Source: Podospora comata (lineage: Eukaryota; Ascomycota; Sordariomycetes; Sordariales; Podosporaceae). From it: a stretch of 64,000 nucleotides of DNA. Below are positions 35,240 to 45,494 of this stretch, piece after piece. The stretch's first letter is position 1; each line of letters starts with the position of its first letter. The notes under the pieces are model-generated. The model did not search any database, had not been told where the DNA came from, and saw only the letters and a list, made by a program, of their open reading frames with translations. Both the position numbers and the translations under genes were made by a program. The DNA lies in contig CP071497.1 in assembly GCA_017354895.1 (NCBI GenBank), positions 4,526,001-4,590,000 on the forward strand, read 5' to 3'.

Positions 35240-36419
35240 CTATACACCATAGGCAGCGACAAGTCTCGCTCTCTCAGTCGCGGTACTATGGCAGTTAGTC
35301 GACGTTGGAACGGACTGATCTAGGAATGGGACACTCACATAGGAGTTACGTATCCGTGCCTGGGATTCTTTGGCAGCTTTGCGTTCTTGACGACAGTCCA
35401 CTTGCCCTTGGAAATATCGTTTGTTGTGAATGGAAGGTAGCCGCCGTCACCACGCATGTAGTCGTCGATCCACAGATGCCACTGTCTCAAAGTTAGTAGA
35501 GCCCCCTCTCTGTGCTTCCTCACAGTGACTGACTGACCTTCTTCGGATCCCTGTTATCCCTAAACACCAACGGTCCCTCCCCGGCCGGCATGCCTCCATC
35601 AGCACCAATCCTTTCGCTAACCGTCTTCCACGGCCCCTCCGGACTGTCCGCCACACTCTGCTGAATCAACTCATCAGGCCCATGCTTACTAAACCAGTAG
35701 TACTTCCCCGTCTCCCCCTCCAAAGCAATAGTAGCATCCATCCCCAACCGATTAAACTCCTCCGCCCGTGTAAACGTCTTGAAATCCTCCGTATGCGCCT
35801 TCATAAGCACAAGCTGACCATCCAACTTGCTCGTGAAATAAACCAAGAACTTGTTCTTGACCGGATCCCAAATCGCGTCCGGAGCCCAAGCCATCGCTGC
35901 TTCAGGGGGAGCCACCGTCGTGAACATCGGCCCGGTCCATCTCGCGAGATCGTTTGATTCCCAGACGTGGATAGACTTTGATCCGTTGCAGGTGTAGCAA
36001 GTCCCATTGTTCCAGCCGCGGCCCCAGACTTTGAGGTCTGTGGCGAGGAGCCAAAACTTTGACCGGTCGGGCGCGATGATGAGGGATGGGTCGCGGATGC
36101 CGCCCATGCCGAAGGAGGTGGTTAGGACGGGGTCACCTTTGTTGAGGGTGGTCCAGGTGGTTGGGTCGTTGTCGTTGCTGATGGCCATGTAGACTTGTTC
36201 GCCGTCTGGGAGGCGTTCGCCGGTGAACTGGGTGCTGTTAGCATTTCTGGTTAGCTACATGGGGGAGAGGGGGGAGGGGACATAGGTGTAGAGGTAATCT
36301 GTGAAGTGTGTCGCTGGAGCTTGCCGCGCCTCAGGGCTGTGGTGCTGTAGGGCTGACAGTGGTGTGCCCTGTGCCACATGGGCAGCTGCTAGAATGATGG
36401 AGCACATGATGTGACGCAT
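35240..36419 (-). CDS. Secreted GH43 (subfamily 26-like) exo-arabinofuranosidase
   Basis: Four minus-strand exons: 36419-36282, 36227-35538, 35481-35339 and 35285-35240, about 338 residues. Exon 1 gives the signal peptide MRHIMCSIILAAAHVAQG and ends DYLYTY. The weak GTCCCC donor with a perfect TGCTAAC branch joins it to FTGERLPDGEQVYMAISNDN. Later introns use GTCAGT and GTGAGT. Propeller motifs include GGIRDPSLIIAPDRSKFWLL, MAWAPDAIWDP, FLVYFTSKL and MDATIALEGETGKYYWFSKH; the last exons add WHLWIDDYMRGDGGYLPF and PITATERARLVAAYGV. The fold and length fit GH43_26 enzymes that release arabinose from arabinan or arabino-oligosaccharides. Catalytic residues are not assigned with confidence. It would be extracellular. 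Confidence 0.82.
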
Positions 36420-37882
36420 GTTGCCCTGAAGGTGCGAGAGTTGCCAAAACATTGGTTGGTGCGCTTCTGCACATCGTGTACCCAATGGCCGGTTTTATAC
36501 TTTGTTGATTCATCACCACGACGTCCACTTACACGGATAATTCTCCTCCGTCGGCCACTCCCGAGACCGGTGTGGTGGTCGTGAATGCGCAAGCAATTTA
36601 TCGTGCAGCCGACGCGAGATCCGCGCAAATGGGAGGTAGGGAGTGGGCCGTCCACACCGGCAATCTTTTTTGCACCGCTCAAATTGTACAAGGAGTTTGT
36701 AGGCTAATATACACATCTGTTGTCGGAATAAGGGGGTAAACGCATGGAAAAGAGCCGCAGAAGATGTCCATGTTGCCAAGGCTTTCAGCTGGGGATGGTC
36801 AGCTGCTGAAGCTATTTGCTGTGAGCTCAGTTTGTCATCAGATTCCTGGATAGGCGTTTAATTCACTTGAGAGTCCGAAGGAGAGCGTCCGAAGAAGAGC
36901 ATCCGACACGAAGAGGAGATGAATCACTTGTAAGTGAATTGCCCAGTATCTTCACTTAATCCCAACCTAGAAATTTGGGGAAAATGATTGTGACAACTGA
37001 TTCGAAAACGTGATGTTGTCGGTGGTGCTTATGGGAATGAAGGAAGGAAGAAACAGGCTATAGTTCAGGCTGGAAAAAGAAGAGCAGGATCTTATTAGTG
37101 GACCTCTTCCCACTCCTCTCACACAGTGAATCGACCAGAATCTTGATCACTATCATGGTGCCTACATGAAGCCTCGTATCATCTTGCAGTGGTATTTGAG
37201 GAGATTGTTGGTTAGAACGGGTACGGAGACCTGTTTAGAGTGAGCTGGTGTTTGGAGAGCAGCTAGGTTCCGACAACATGGAATAACGGCTGTGATTAAG
37301 GCCGAATTTGATTTGAAAACGGTGTCGAACTTCGTATGGGGGACTCTTTCATCTTTAAACGGGGCATGCAATAGACGGCACCGAATAAGGTAGAGACTGA
37401 ACCAGAAGCAACCGTGACGTTCCGAGAAAATGTTCAGCTATCCGACGAAATCTTTCAACTATCAGTTGAGAGCTAGTCATGCTAGGTGAGGTTTCCAGAG
37501 CTTTCCGTGGAAGCCCATTCACTGTTATTCTAAGACGTCTCCCCTACGGGCTTGCAAACCAGAGCTAGAGCAACCTAATAGATTCCCCGGGTCACAGAGC
37601 AGACCCACAACTTCTCTGTTGTCCTTCCAAATTGACTACCTAAACTGGACGCGACAGTTGCAGGACCTAACCCCATCGCGTTTACCTGTTCGCCCTTTCT
37701 TGTTTTTCCACTACAACTTTCTGTCTTGAGAAACCTGTCCCATCCAACTGCAACTTTACCACGCTCTGCCCCTGCGGTTACATCAACACCTCGACCGCCT
37801 ACGCAAGGTATGTAACGAGCGCCTAAAACGTTTCAGGGATCTAGATCGTACTGATGAACACCTCTTCTGTAGCCGTTCAAGC
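36420..37882. other. Intergenic region, no gene seen
   Basis: About 1.4 kb between the GH43 gene (minus) and the F-box start (plus). A small imperfect repeat of GAGCGTCCGAAGAA type lies at about 36880-36910. No frame has domain support. Confidence 0.5.
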
Positions 37883-38245
37883 ATGTCCTCCTCGGGTCCC
37901 ATCCGGAAGTTGTCTGTCGAGTTACTCCACGACATCGTCCAACGGCTACGGGGCGCCAACAAGCTGGCCTCATTAGCCGCTCTTGGTCAGACCTGTCGCG
38001 GCTTTCGGGAAATCATCGACCACTATCTATGGCACCATCCACAAGCAGAGGAACCAGAAGTTTTCTACTGGGGTTGTCGGTATGGCCGTGAGGCTGTGGT
38101 CCGGCGCCTTCTAACCTTCAACGATGGGCCACCCACCGGGAATCGGATCCGCGAGTTGAATCATGGCTTGGGTCTGCCTCATACCAGTCTCGCCTCATTC
38201 CAACCTGGGTTACTCGGCCCTTGGATTCGGCGGATCGACGGTATC
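37883..38245 (+). pseudogene. F-box/ankyrin gene, 5' part left of an inversion
   Basis: ATG at 37883 opens an F-box domain (IRKLSVELLHDIVQRLRGAN ... ALGQTCRGFREIIDHYLW, residues ~6-55), then FYWGCRYGREAVVRRLLTFN, the first ankyrin-like unit. Codon 121 (ATC, 38243-38245) is the last one of the original gene on this side. Beyond it the plus-strand frame runs into the inverted segment and stops at 38296 after unsupported sequence. F-box proteins bind Skp1 and recruit substrates to SCF ubiquitin ligases, and ankyrin repeats would be the substrate-binding part. Confidence 0.8.
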
Positions 38246-39728
38246 TCGAGGGCATGGCAAGCCGTAACAGTGCCGAGTCGCTGCCAACAGGACTGATTTG
38301 CGTACCGCTGTCAAGGAGTAATGTGACGCATTTCTGGAGGCCTCGACAGATGGGTTGGTTGTGGGGGCGCTTCGCCCCGGATAGAAATATGTGAAACGGG
38401 CAGCTACAGTGGCCGTATCCCAGGGTAGCAACCAGGGCTGTGATGCCGTGGGCGTCGGGTTCATCAACTGATGCCCCGCGGTCGAGGAGATACTCAACAA
38501 TATCTGGGAGGCTGGATAGGATAGTTCTGTTAGCACTAGAGACTACCGCCAGCAGGTACTAGAGGTAGACATACTGTTCTGCCGCGACCGCGACCAACGG
38601 CGGGGTTTTGTGTACAGATATCATACTGGCGTTCAAGTTGGCTCCAGCTTCAACCAGTCTCTGAACCAACATGAAGCGTTGGTGCTCATAACCGCGATAC
38701 TCTACTTCCTTCTGGGCAGCAGTCCTGCCCGGAGGCTTCCACATAGTACTTGCTTCTTTGGTCCTGCGTTTCAAGATTCGGAAGCTGATCTTTCCCTGGT
38801 TCGGAGAGGAGGCGAGACAAATGTCGAGGGCCCGAAGGCCATAGTACGAGTTGTGATTCGGATTCGAGGCAAACATGCGCTGGGGTGGTCGAGTAATTGT
38901 GGTGGTGTTTACATTGGCGCCGCGGTCGAGCAGCTCTTTGACAGCAGACAAATTGCCAGCAATGGCGGCATGGATTAAAGGGGTGTAACCCCTGCTGAGG
39001 TCGTCGTCGATATCGGCTCCGGTCTGTAGGAGACGATCCACGATGTCCCCTGGAAAGATTGGTTAGCTATTCACCTGAAACTACCGGATGAAACCGGAAG
39101 GTTCAGAAGACTTACAGTGGTCTTTGAGATAGGCGTGCCAAATCGGTGTCAGGCATTGCTCGTCTAGATTTTCCACTAGGTAATTGACCTTGTCGTTTCG
39201 ATTCAGCATCGAATCCAGCAACTTCAGGTGCCCATTCCTTGCCAGCAAGTGAATGGGTGAACATCTTGTCTTAACAGCCCTGGCATGGGTGGGGGGGTCT
39301 TTGAAGGTCAGTTCCACGTAGTAGGTGCTTCTCAATGGGCAATCCACCTCTGGCAGGAGCTTGAAGAAGAAATTGACCATGTCTTCATGACCGATGCACA
39401 AGGCCATGTGGAGCGCATTGAGCGATGGCCATGTCGCGTCACCTTGATTCGGCGTCAACCGAATCCCGGGGACATCGGTGACGCAGTGACACAGTCGGTT
39501 TGAAGTCTGGTCGTGCCATTCCAACGGGCCGTCGAGCCTGAGGGTGATGTATTTGACCAGCTCCGCGTTGCCTGACATAATGGCGAGATGGATTGGGTAT
39601 GCGGTACTCTCCGTCCTTGGCTGTTCTTCATCATCCAGGTCGACATTCGATAGAAACAGTTTTCTGGGCTTGACCACCTCTTGGCTTGAAGGGAGAAAGT
39701 ACTTGGCCGTGTTTGGTGTCATAACCCA
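38246..39728 (-). pseudogene. Inverted middle part of the F-box/ankyrin gene (ankyrin repeats)
   Basis: Reads on the minus strand as three exons, 39728-39116, 39049-38575 and 38511-38246. The two introns (66 and 63 nt) have GTAAGT and GTATGT donors, a GCTAAC branch and CAG acceptors, so splicing signals remain intact in this orientation. Ankyrin units include YPIHLAIMSGNAELVKYITL, LNALHMALCIGHEDMVNFFF, SPIHLLARNGHLKLLDSMLN, YTPLIHAAIAGNLSAVKELL, FMLVQRLVEAGANLNASM and IVEYLLDRGASVDEPDAHGI. An ATG at 39722 could still start a minus-strand product. Both edges lie exactly where the flanking plus-strand frames break off. Confidence 0.8.
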
Positions 39729-41248
39729 GATATCTTGCCGAGGAAGACAAGGAGAACCTGGCTCACATGTTCATGAGCCGTCACGCCAATCCTAGCCTCA
39801 GATCAGGCTCAATGAGGATTCCGACGATATCGAGCAACGAGAAGAATATGCGGTACCTCACCTCGGACTCAACGGTGGTGTTAAACCCCTTGCCGCAGCA
39901 CTATGAGTCGTGGTTGTTGTGCAAGCAATCCCCCGTCGCCACCACAACACGACCGGCCGAGACCTGGCCTTGGTCGCCCCTCCAGCATGCGTTCTGGTCG
40001 CGAGACTTTTCTCTGTTCGAAATCTTGATGAGCTACGGCATTGTTCCACCGGCTGCCGACATTCTCTGGATGTTTCAGGGCATGATCTACTCGCTGATGA
40101 CCAGCCCCGTGGAATGCTTTTGTCACTTCAGACGAACAGATTGGTTGAACCTACTGGCGTTATCACCGGGACAACCACAGTTCCGGGCCCTGTGAAGCCC
40201 CATTGCGCTTGCATGGACTTTGGTACTACTACGGGAGTGTGCTCTGAGCCCGGTAAAGATCATCGAGACGGACGATGTCAACTGCCTTTGCTACAGCGGA
40301 ACTGATGCCCCATCACATGATCTTCGAGGATCGTGCAAAGGCTTGAAGCAACGGGACGTTTCCCAGCTGGCATGGAACATCTGGTCCCTCGGGATTAACC
40401 TGGATCACCTCCTCGAAATGGTAGATGCCCGCCGGAGGCACCCCCGTTACGGATCCCACCGCATCATGGTGGCCACAGTTTGTTTGGAGGAGGCAGTCCT
40501 CGCGGCCGAGCTCAGAATCGTCTCGGCTCTCCTTGACCTGAATATTGAAGGAATCATCCGACCAGAGACACTCATCATTGCAGTCTCCCTAACCAAAGCC
40601 AACCATGTCAGCTCAGAAATCCTGGAGAAGCTTCTCCAGAAAAGCACCCCGCTTCCCTGCCGCCCTGTACCAACAAACCCAAGACTCGAATCCCCCACCG
40701 GCCTCCTCCAACACGCCACCTGCAAGCCCAAAGACAAGAACACCAACCTCGGCGGCCTAGCCGGTCACCGAGGCTACCCCCACTGCTGCGACCCCCTCCA
40801 ATACGCAATCTGCACCTCCAACCTCCCTGCCCTCACGATCTTCTCCCGCCACCCCCTCCCCTGCCCCCTCACAACCCTCTACATCAACGAAGCCACCCTC
40901 AGGCTCGACGTCCAACTCCTCTCCCTCCTCCTCATCCGCAGCCCCGCCTGCAGGTCGGAAGATCCCCTGATCTTCCTTCTCAGAAACCTCCACGACATCT
41001 GCAACGGTGTCGCCGACCTCAGGTACCACCACGTCGCTGGGACCTCGCACCTCGGCGTGAGGTTTTCCCAGTTGACGCGGTGGATGGCGTGCGCGGTTCC
41101 TCTGATCAGGACGGGGGTGGATTTGGACAGGGCGGTGGATGAGAGGGGCAAGTCGGCGAGGGGGTACATTGATGAGTACCAGGGCTACCAGGGCCCGAAC
41201 CGTTTTTTGAGAGAGGTGGCGAGGAGGGGTGCTCGTTTGCTCGCGTGA
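39729..41248 (+). pseudogene. F-box/ankyrin gene, 3' part right of the inversion
   Basis: One plus-strand frame from RYLAEEDKENLAHMFMSRHA to 41248, broken by a single TGA at 40193-40195. Before the stop: WSPLQHAFWSRDFSLFEILM. After it: NIWSLGINLDHLLEMVDARR, VLAAELRIVSALLDLNIEGI, DPLQYAICTSNLPALTIFSR and the C-terminus GPNRFLREVARRGARLLA. These are degenerate ankyrin-type helical pairs. The conservation of frame on both sides of the TGA suggests that the stop is recent. Coding-strand composition changes from C-rich to G-rich near 41030. Confidence 0.75.
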
Positions 41249-41914
41249 GGGGATTCGTTTCCTCGCGAGGGGGGATGGGTTTCCTCGCGGGGGCTGGGTG
41301 GTGGTAGGGGGGGTGGGGATGCGTTTGATTGAGGGGGGATGCGCTCGCTCGTGTGGGAATATGGTTATGCTGAGACGATTTTGAGATGGAATACTTGGTA
41401 GATATTTGTACAAACAGAGAAAGAAGAATATAAATTATGGCATGGAAAAAGTTCACACTTGCTATCAAAAGGTCAAGGGAATAGAATATCATCTCTTTTA
41501 TGAAATTACTGGCATATAAGAGTAAAATAACATCTATTATATTGTGATGTGTAGCTCGAAGTACCATTTTTAGGTGTTTTAAAACAAATTAAAGGTCTTA
41601 AATAGGAGTTGGAAACATAGTTGAGTACATATTGACTATCTTTAAAGGCCTTACAAAAGTAAATGGAAGTTGAAAGCATACCTGTGGAACGCCTATCCCC
41701 TATCTCTAGATGTCTAGAAGGAAACAGAATAGTAGTTGATGATTGTTCAAGACCTCTTAATTCACTGTTGAAGCACGGTTCATAATATAAAATTGGTTAA
41801 TTCACTTTTCCCCTTGGAATCATTTTATAGGAAGAGAGACACCACAACACCAAACTCTCCCCACACGCCATCTCCCTCAGCCCACTTACAAAGCCACCCT
41901 CCAACCCAACCCCA
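41249..41914. other. AT-rich intergenic region
   Basis: The first ~120 bases are G-rich (GGGGGATGCG repeats), then 41390-41800 is markedly AT-rich relative to its surroundings. No gene is seen. Confidence 0.5.
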
Positions 41915-42464
41915 TCACTCCCCCCCACCCTTCCCCGCCAAAACCTCAACCACGGCCTTCAACGCCGCACGATCAGCACCCCGTACCCTCTCCACCAACC
42001 CATCACCCGTCAAAGGCACCGACGGGCGAGCTGTCATTCCCTGAACCGCCACCCCCTTCGGCGCACCATTCTCAAAGAACAAAAAAGTCGGCATCGCAGA
42101 CACCCCATACCGCGAGGCAATGTTATCAACGTGGTCGACATTCACCTTGGCGAAAGCAAGCTGGCCGTCTGAAGAGTGCTTGTCGGCCAGCTCGGAGAAG
42201 TGTGGTGCAATGGCGCGACAAGGCGGGCACCAGTCTGCGTAAAAGTCTACTACCACATGCTTGGCGGAGGACAGGAGGGCGTCGAACTCGGCGGCGTTAG
42301 CTATTTTATAGACTTTGCCCGAGGTTTCAGGGATGGGGGTGGTGGGTGTAAAGAGTCGCTTTAGGATCTGGGACGTGGATGTCAGCACAGAAGGATATCA
42401 ACCGGGGGATGGACGGTACCCAGAGTACGATAAAAATCGTGACTAGATAGAATGAAGTGTCCAT
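41915..42464 (-). CDS. Thioredoxin-domain protein with hydrophobic N-terminal exon
   Basis: Two minus-strand exons, 42464-42420 and 42367-41915, with a 52-nt intron (GTACCG...CTGAC...CCCAG), give 165 residues. Exon 1 encodes only MDTSFYLVTIFIVLW, a short hydrophobic segment that could act as signal anchor. It is followed by a linker and a thioredoxin fold: KHVVVDFYADWCPPCRAIAP, ASRYGVSAMPTFLFFENGAP. The active site is WCPPC instead of WCGPC, and the cis-Pro sits in AMPTF. WCPPC is found in a minority of thioredoxins and some membrane-tethered oxidoreductases and usually alters redox potential. Likely a disulfide reductase or oxidase at an ER or mitochondrial membrane. The frame extends into the intron from a GTG, but the ATG exon is better supported. 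Confidence 0.82.
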
Positions 42465-44567
42465 GGTGTCGTTGCGGTTGTGGGGTACGGCGATGGAGGA
42501 GTGGTGTTGTTACTGAAGAGTGGTGTAAAATGAAAGAGAGAGTGACGTGGCGGCGGGGATTTCCCTTATGGTGGGGCTAGAGCCTTGGCGCCAGCTATGA
42601 CTACATTTCTATTGGTCGGTCGATCCGCTTCTTCAATTGCCTTGCTCTACACGCAGCCTCGCAGCCTCGGCCATCACTTCCAGCACATCAAAGGTCACTG
42701 TTGCATAAATTCAAGTAATCAAACACCCAGTGTATTGTGTCTGTGGAAGAGGAAGTGGTTTTGGCAAGGGAGTCGCCATGTTGATATACCTAGGCATTTG
42801 GGGTCTGGCCCGGAAAAGACGACTGTAGTTGCACGTAGTCACCCGCGTCAACAGCACGGATCAAGATATCGCCACCATGAGCTTGTCCGTGCCCGGTGTT
42901 AACCAGCACGTGTGACCCTCAAGGATTACCTGGCGGGGTGATTTGGCGATGGGCCCGGAAGTGAAGCATCCTGATCAGCGGAAGGATAAGACTGTTCAAA
43001 CGGTGTCCTATCAAGTGTTACCTAGACAGCTGGCTGTGGGCTGTCGTCCAGGTCACGAAGTGGGTGACTTGAAACCCGGAGGGTTGAAAAGTATTAAAGC
43101 ATGGACCAAGCCAGTGTCACATGAGCAAGAGCGACTACCTCGTCTGAATGCGACATGTCTTGTAAACCTAGCGATCAGCACTTCACAGACACCACCATCG
43201 AGACGCCTGATTGTCACGGTCACAGCCACCTTCCACTCCTGGAACAATTCCAAGGCAGAAGCTTGATATATTAAGGCAACAGACCTGGGAAGCAGAGTCG
43301 CGTTCTCCTCATTTCACCCGAGTCCTACCCGATATGTCTTGCCCACCACCCACTATCCCGAAAAACACAACTCAACCCTCTTCATCATCCTCGGCAGTAA
43401 CTATTCCCCCCTCTCTCGAGCCTCCTCCTTTTCCTTCCACTCATCGTAAAGCCTCGTCTCCTTCCTTCTAGTGATCTTCCTACACCCAAGCGGCTTGTCG
43501 CATTCCTTCGTGCTTTGCCCGATTTTCTTGGTGCAGCCGGAGCAGGTGATGTCTATGATGGTGCACAGAATGGATGATGCTTCTTTTTCTTGAGTTGGAT
43601 CGAGTATGGTGATGATGAGGAGAAGGCTGAACCAGCCTTAGAATAGAGTGAGCCATGTTTAAATATCCATGACCTCACAAGTTGCTTGGTGGCCTCTTTC
43701 GTGAACTATCCGTATCAGAAGGACACCCAACGTCGTTTCACAGCTAGAGGCGTTTGATGCCTCTTGTTAACAGGCAGAGCCGATAATATCCAGACAAAAG
43801 CTCAGACGATGCTTGATCAAGCCATCACTCGACTGCCAAGTTCTGAGCTGTTCACTTTCATTGATTTCCCACCCGACTCTTCCTTCCACATCCTCGTTAC
43901 TCCTCGCTTCATTTTCCACCTTTGTTTTTTTTTCTTCTTCGACTTTCCTCCCCCCGAGATCTTGGTTTTCCAATTAGGGGTCGTGCAAGAGATGCTAGGA
44001 ATAGCCCAGGTTTGCGCGAACAACTCTGGGGGTGTCATGGTAACTTTTAGAGTTACCCTAGGCCGAGCGTGTTTGGTTTTTGGACATTTTGGCTGTCGGC
44101 CCGATTCTGGCTTCTTTTATGTTTCGCTGCCGAGCACGTGAGTATGATGGCGTTAACTTTTGGAGGGCTTGAACTGGTCGCTGCCGCCGGTGACTGAGCA
44201 GGAATTTTGTCTCTTTGATGTCACATCATGGGAGGACACGGGGGGAGAAGTTGGCATACTAGTGTTGCGGGGAAGTGAAGGCTAACACTGCGGCGCATTT
44301 TTATTTTTTATTTTATTTTTATTTAGGAATCTTGTTATTTTTCTCAGAACGCTGGGTAACCCCCGATGTTTGAAGAAAAGATCGATGACCACAGCCAAAA
44401 AGATATGTCACACCATCGTCGGAGAGACCTAGCTGAAACTTGTGCTAACCATCTGGTCAGCTTGCCATTATTTGACCCCATCTCCAACACGAAAAGGATA
44501 GACAGTGATGATGATGATGCCCCATCTCTTGACCCTTCCACCAACCCCCTCCCCGCGCCACACCTTC
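42465..44567. other. Long region without a confident gene
   Basis: About 2.1 kb. A possible small minus-strand exon at 43402-43620 reads LCTIIDITCSGCTKKIGQST ... LYDEWKEKEEARERGE and has a Cys pattern resembling small fungal hypothetical proteins. I cannot find its start, so I do not call it a gene. An A/T-run tract (TTTTTATTTTTTATTTTATT) lies at about 44297-44335. Nothing else is recognised. Confidence 0.4.
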
Positions 44568-45494
44568 CTAGCCAATAGTAGCATTCTTAAAAAACAAATT
44601 CGACCTCCTATCCCCCGCAACACCGCTCGCGAAGCCCAAAAATAATCTTGTCTGGCCCGCTGTCGTCCGATAGACGGCCATGCCTTCTGCTTCCCTGAAA
44701 ACTAGACTCTCTCCCGCCTTTGTCAACGTCGGCCCTTGCACCAGCAACCCAGTGTTCATGTCGACAGTTGCCACTTGAGAGTTGACGCTGCCCCCTGTGA
44801 TGTCGTAGCTGTCGCCCCATAAGAGGTACAAGTGCCTGCCATGAGCGGCGTACCCCTGAAACGCGCCGCCAAGCGTGGTGATTGTTGGGATTTTGAAGTT
44901 TACCAAGGGGGACGAAAAGTCGCCTGCTGTGGCGGCGGCGAGGGTGTAGACGGCCATGTGCTTGCCTGATCCGGGGAGGTGATAACGCACTATTAGACGG
45001 TTGTTTACTGGGTCGATTGAGCAGGTGAATTCGGTTGCTGCTGGGATCGGCTTGAACTTTTGGAGGGTGGGACTTGAGGCTGAGAGGGAGGTTCCGGAGG
45101 TGAATTTGAAACGGGCTAGGCGGGTGCCGTAGCCGTTGGAGTTGGCGTCAACTTCTGTCCAGAGGTAGGTGGAGGTGCCGACTGCTTGCGCGCCGAAGGA
45201 GACGCCGTGGCCAAAGCCAGTCAGGTGCATATACCCTACCTGGTTGCCGGAAAAGTCGAGCTGGGTTATGCAGAGGTTGCCGAGGGAGGAGTCAGCGCCG
45301 TTGCGGCGCTGGGAGACGAAGAGGCGCGCGTTGGGGTTGTCGAAGGTGAAGGACTGTTGGACGGTGGAGTCGTGGAGGGTTTTGTGGTGGAAGAGGTCAT
45401 AGGAGGGTTTGGTGAGGTCGAAACGGGGGGAAGAGGGGAGTTGGGCGAGGGTGAGTGGGAGGGAAAGGGGAAGGAGGAGGGTGAGGGGGTGCAT
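44568..45494 (-). CDS. Secreted TagC/P68-RBP-like beta-propeller protein
   Basis: An intronless 308-residue frame. Signal peptide MHPLTLLLPLSLPLTLAQ, then FDLTKPSYDLFHHKTLHDST, VQQSFTFDNPNARLFVSQRR, LCITQLDFSGNQVGYMHLTG, FGHGVSFGAQAVGTSTYLWT and YAAHGRHLYLLWGDSYDITG. These motifs are characteristic of the fungal and actinobacterial proteins annotated as teichoic acid biosynthesis protein C-like / phage P68 receptor-binding-like, a beta-propeller fold. No enzymatic activity is established for fungal members; carbohydrate binding at the cell surface is plausible. It ends FFKNATIG in a normal way. The coding strand is C-rich at the 5' end and G-rich at the 3' end. Confidence 0.83.
   Translation of the reverse strand: MHPLTLLLPLSLPLTLAQLPSSPRFDLTKPSYDLFHHKTLHDSTVQQSFTFDNPNARLFVSQRRNGADSSLGNLCITQLDFSGNQVGYMHLTGFGHGVSFGAQAVGTSTYLWTEVDANSNGYGTRLARFKFTSGTSLSASSPTLQKFKPIPAATEFTCSIDPVNNRLIVRYHLPGSGKHMAVYTLAAATAGDFSSPLVNFKIPTITTLGGAFQGYAAHGRHLYLLWGDSYDITGGSVNSQVATVDMNTGLLVQGPTLTKAGESLVFREAEGMAVYRTTAGQTRLFLGFASGVAGDRRSNLFFKNATIG

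Noticed and set aside
37883-41248. Three independent genes (F-box plus, ankyrin minus, ankyrin plus)
   Set aside because: Both borders restore one continuous frame with matching exon phases when the middle is turned round; separate genes would not do so.
40757-41567. Minus-strand frames opposite the 3' ankyrin part
   Set aside because: Low-complexity Pro/His/Glu shadow frames without domain support.
43402-43620. Small Cys-containing minus-strand exon
   Set aside because: The TCSGCTKK ... LYDEWKEKEE segment looks protein-like, but no start codon or upstream exon could be found.
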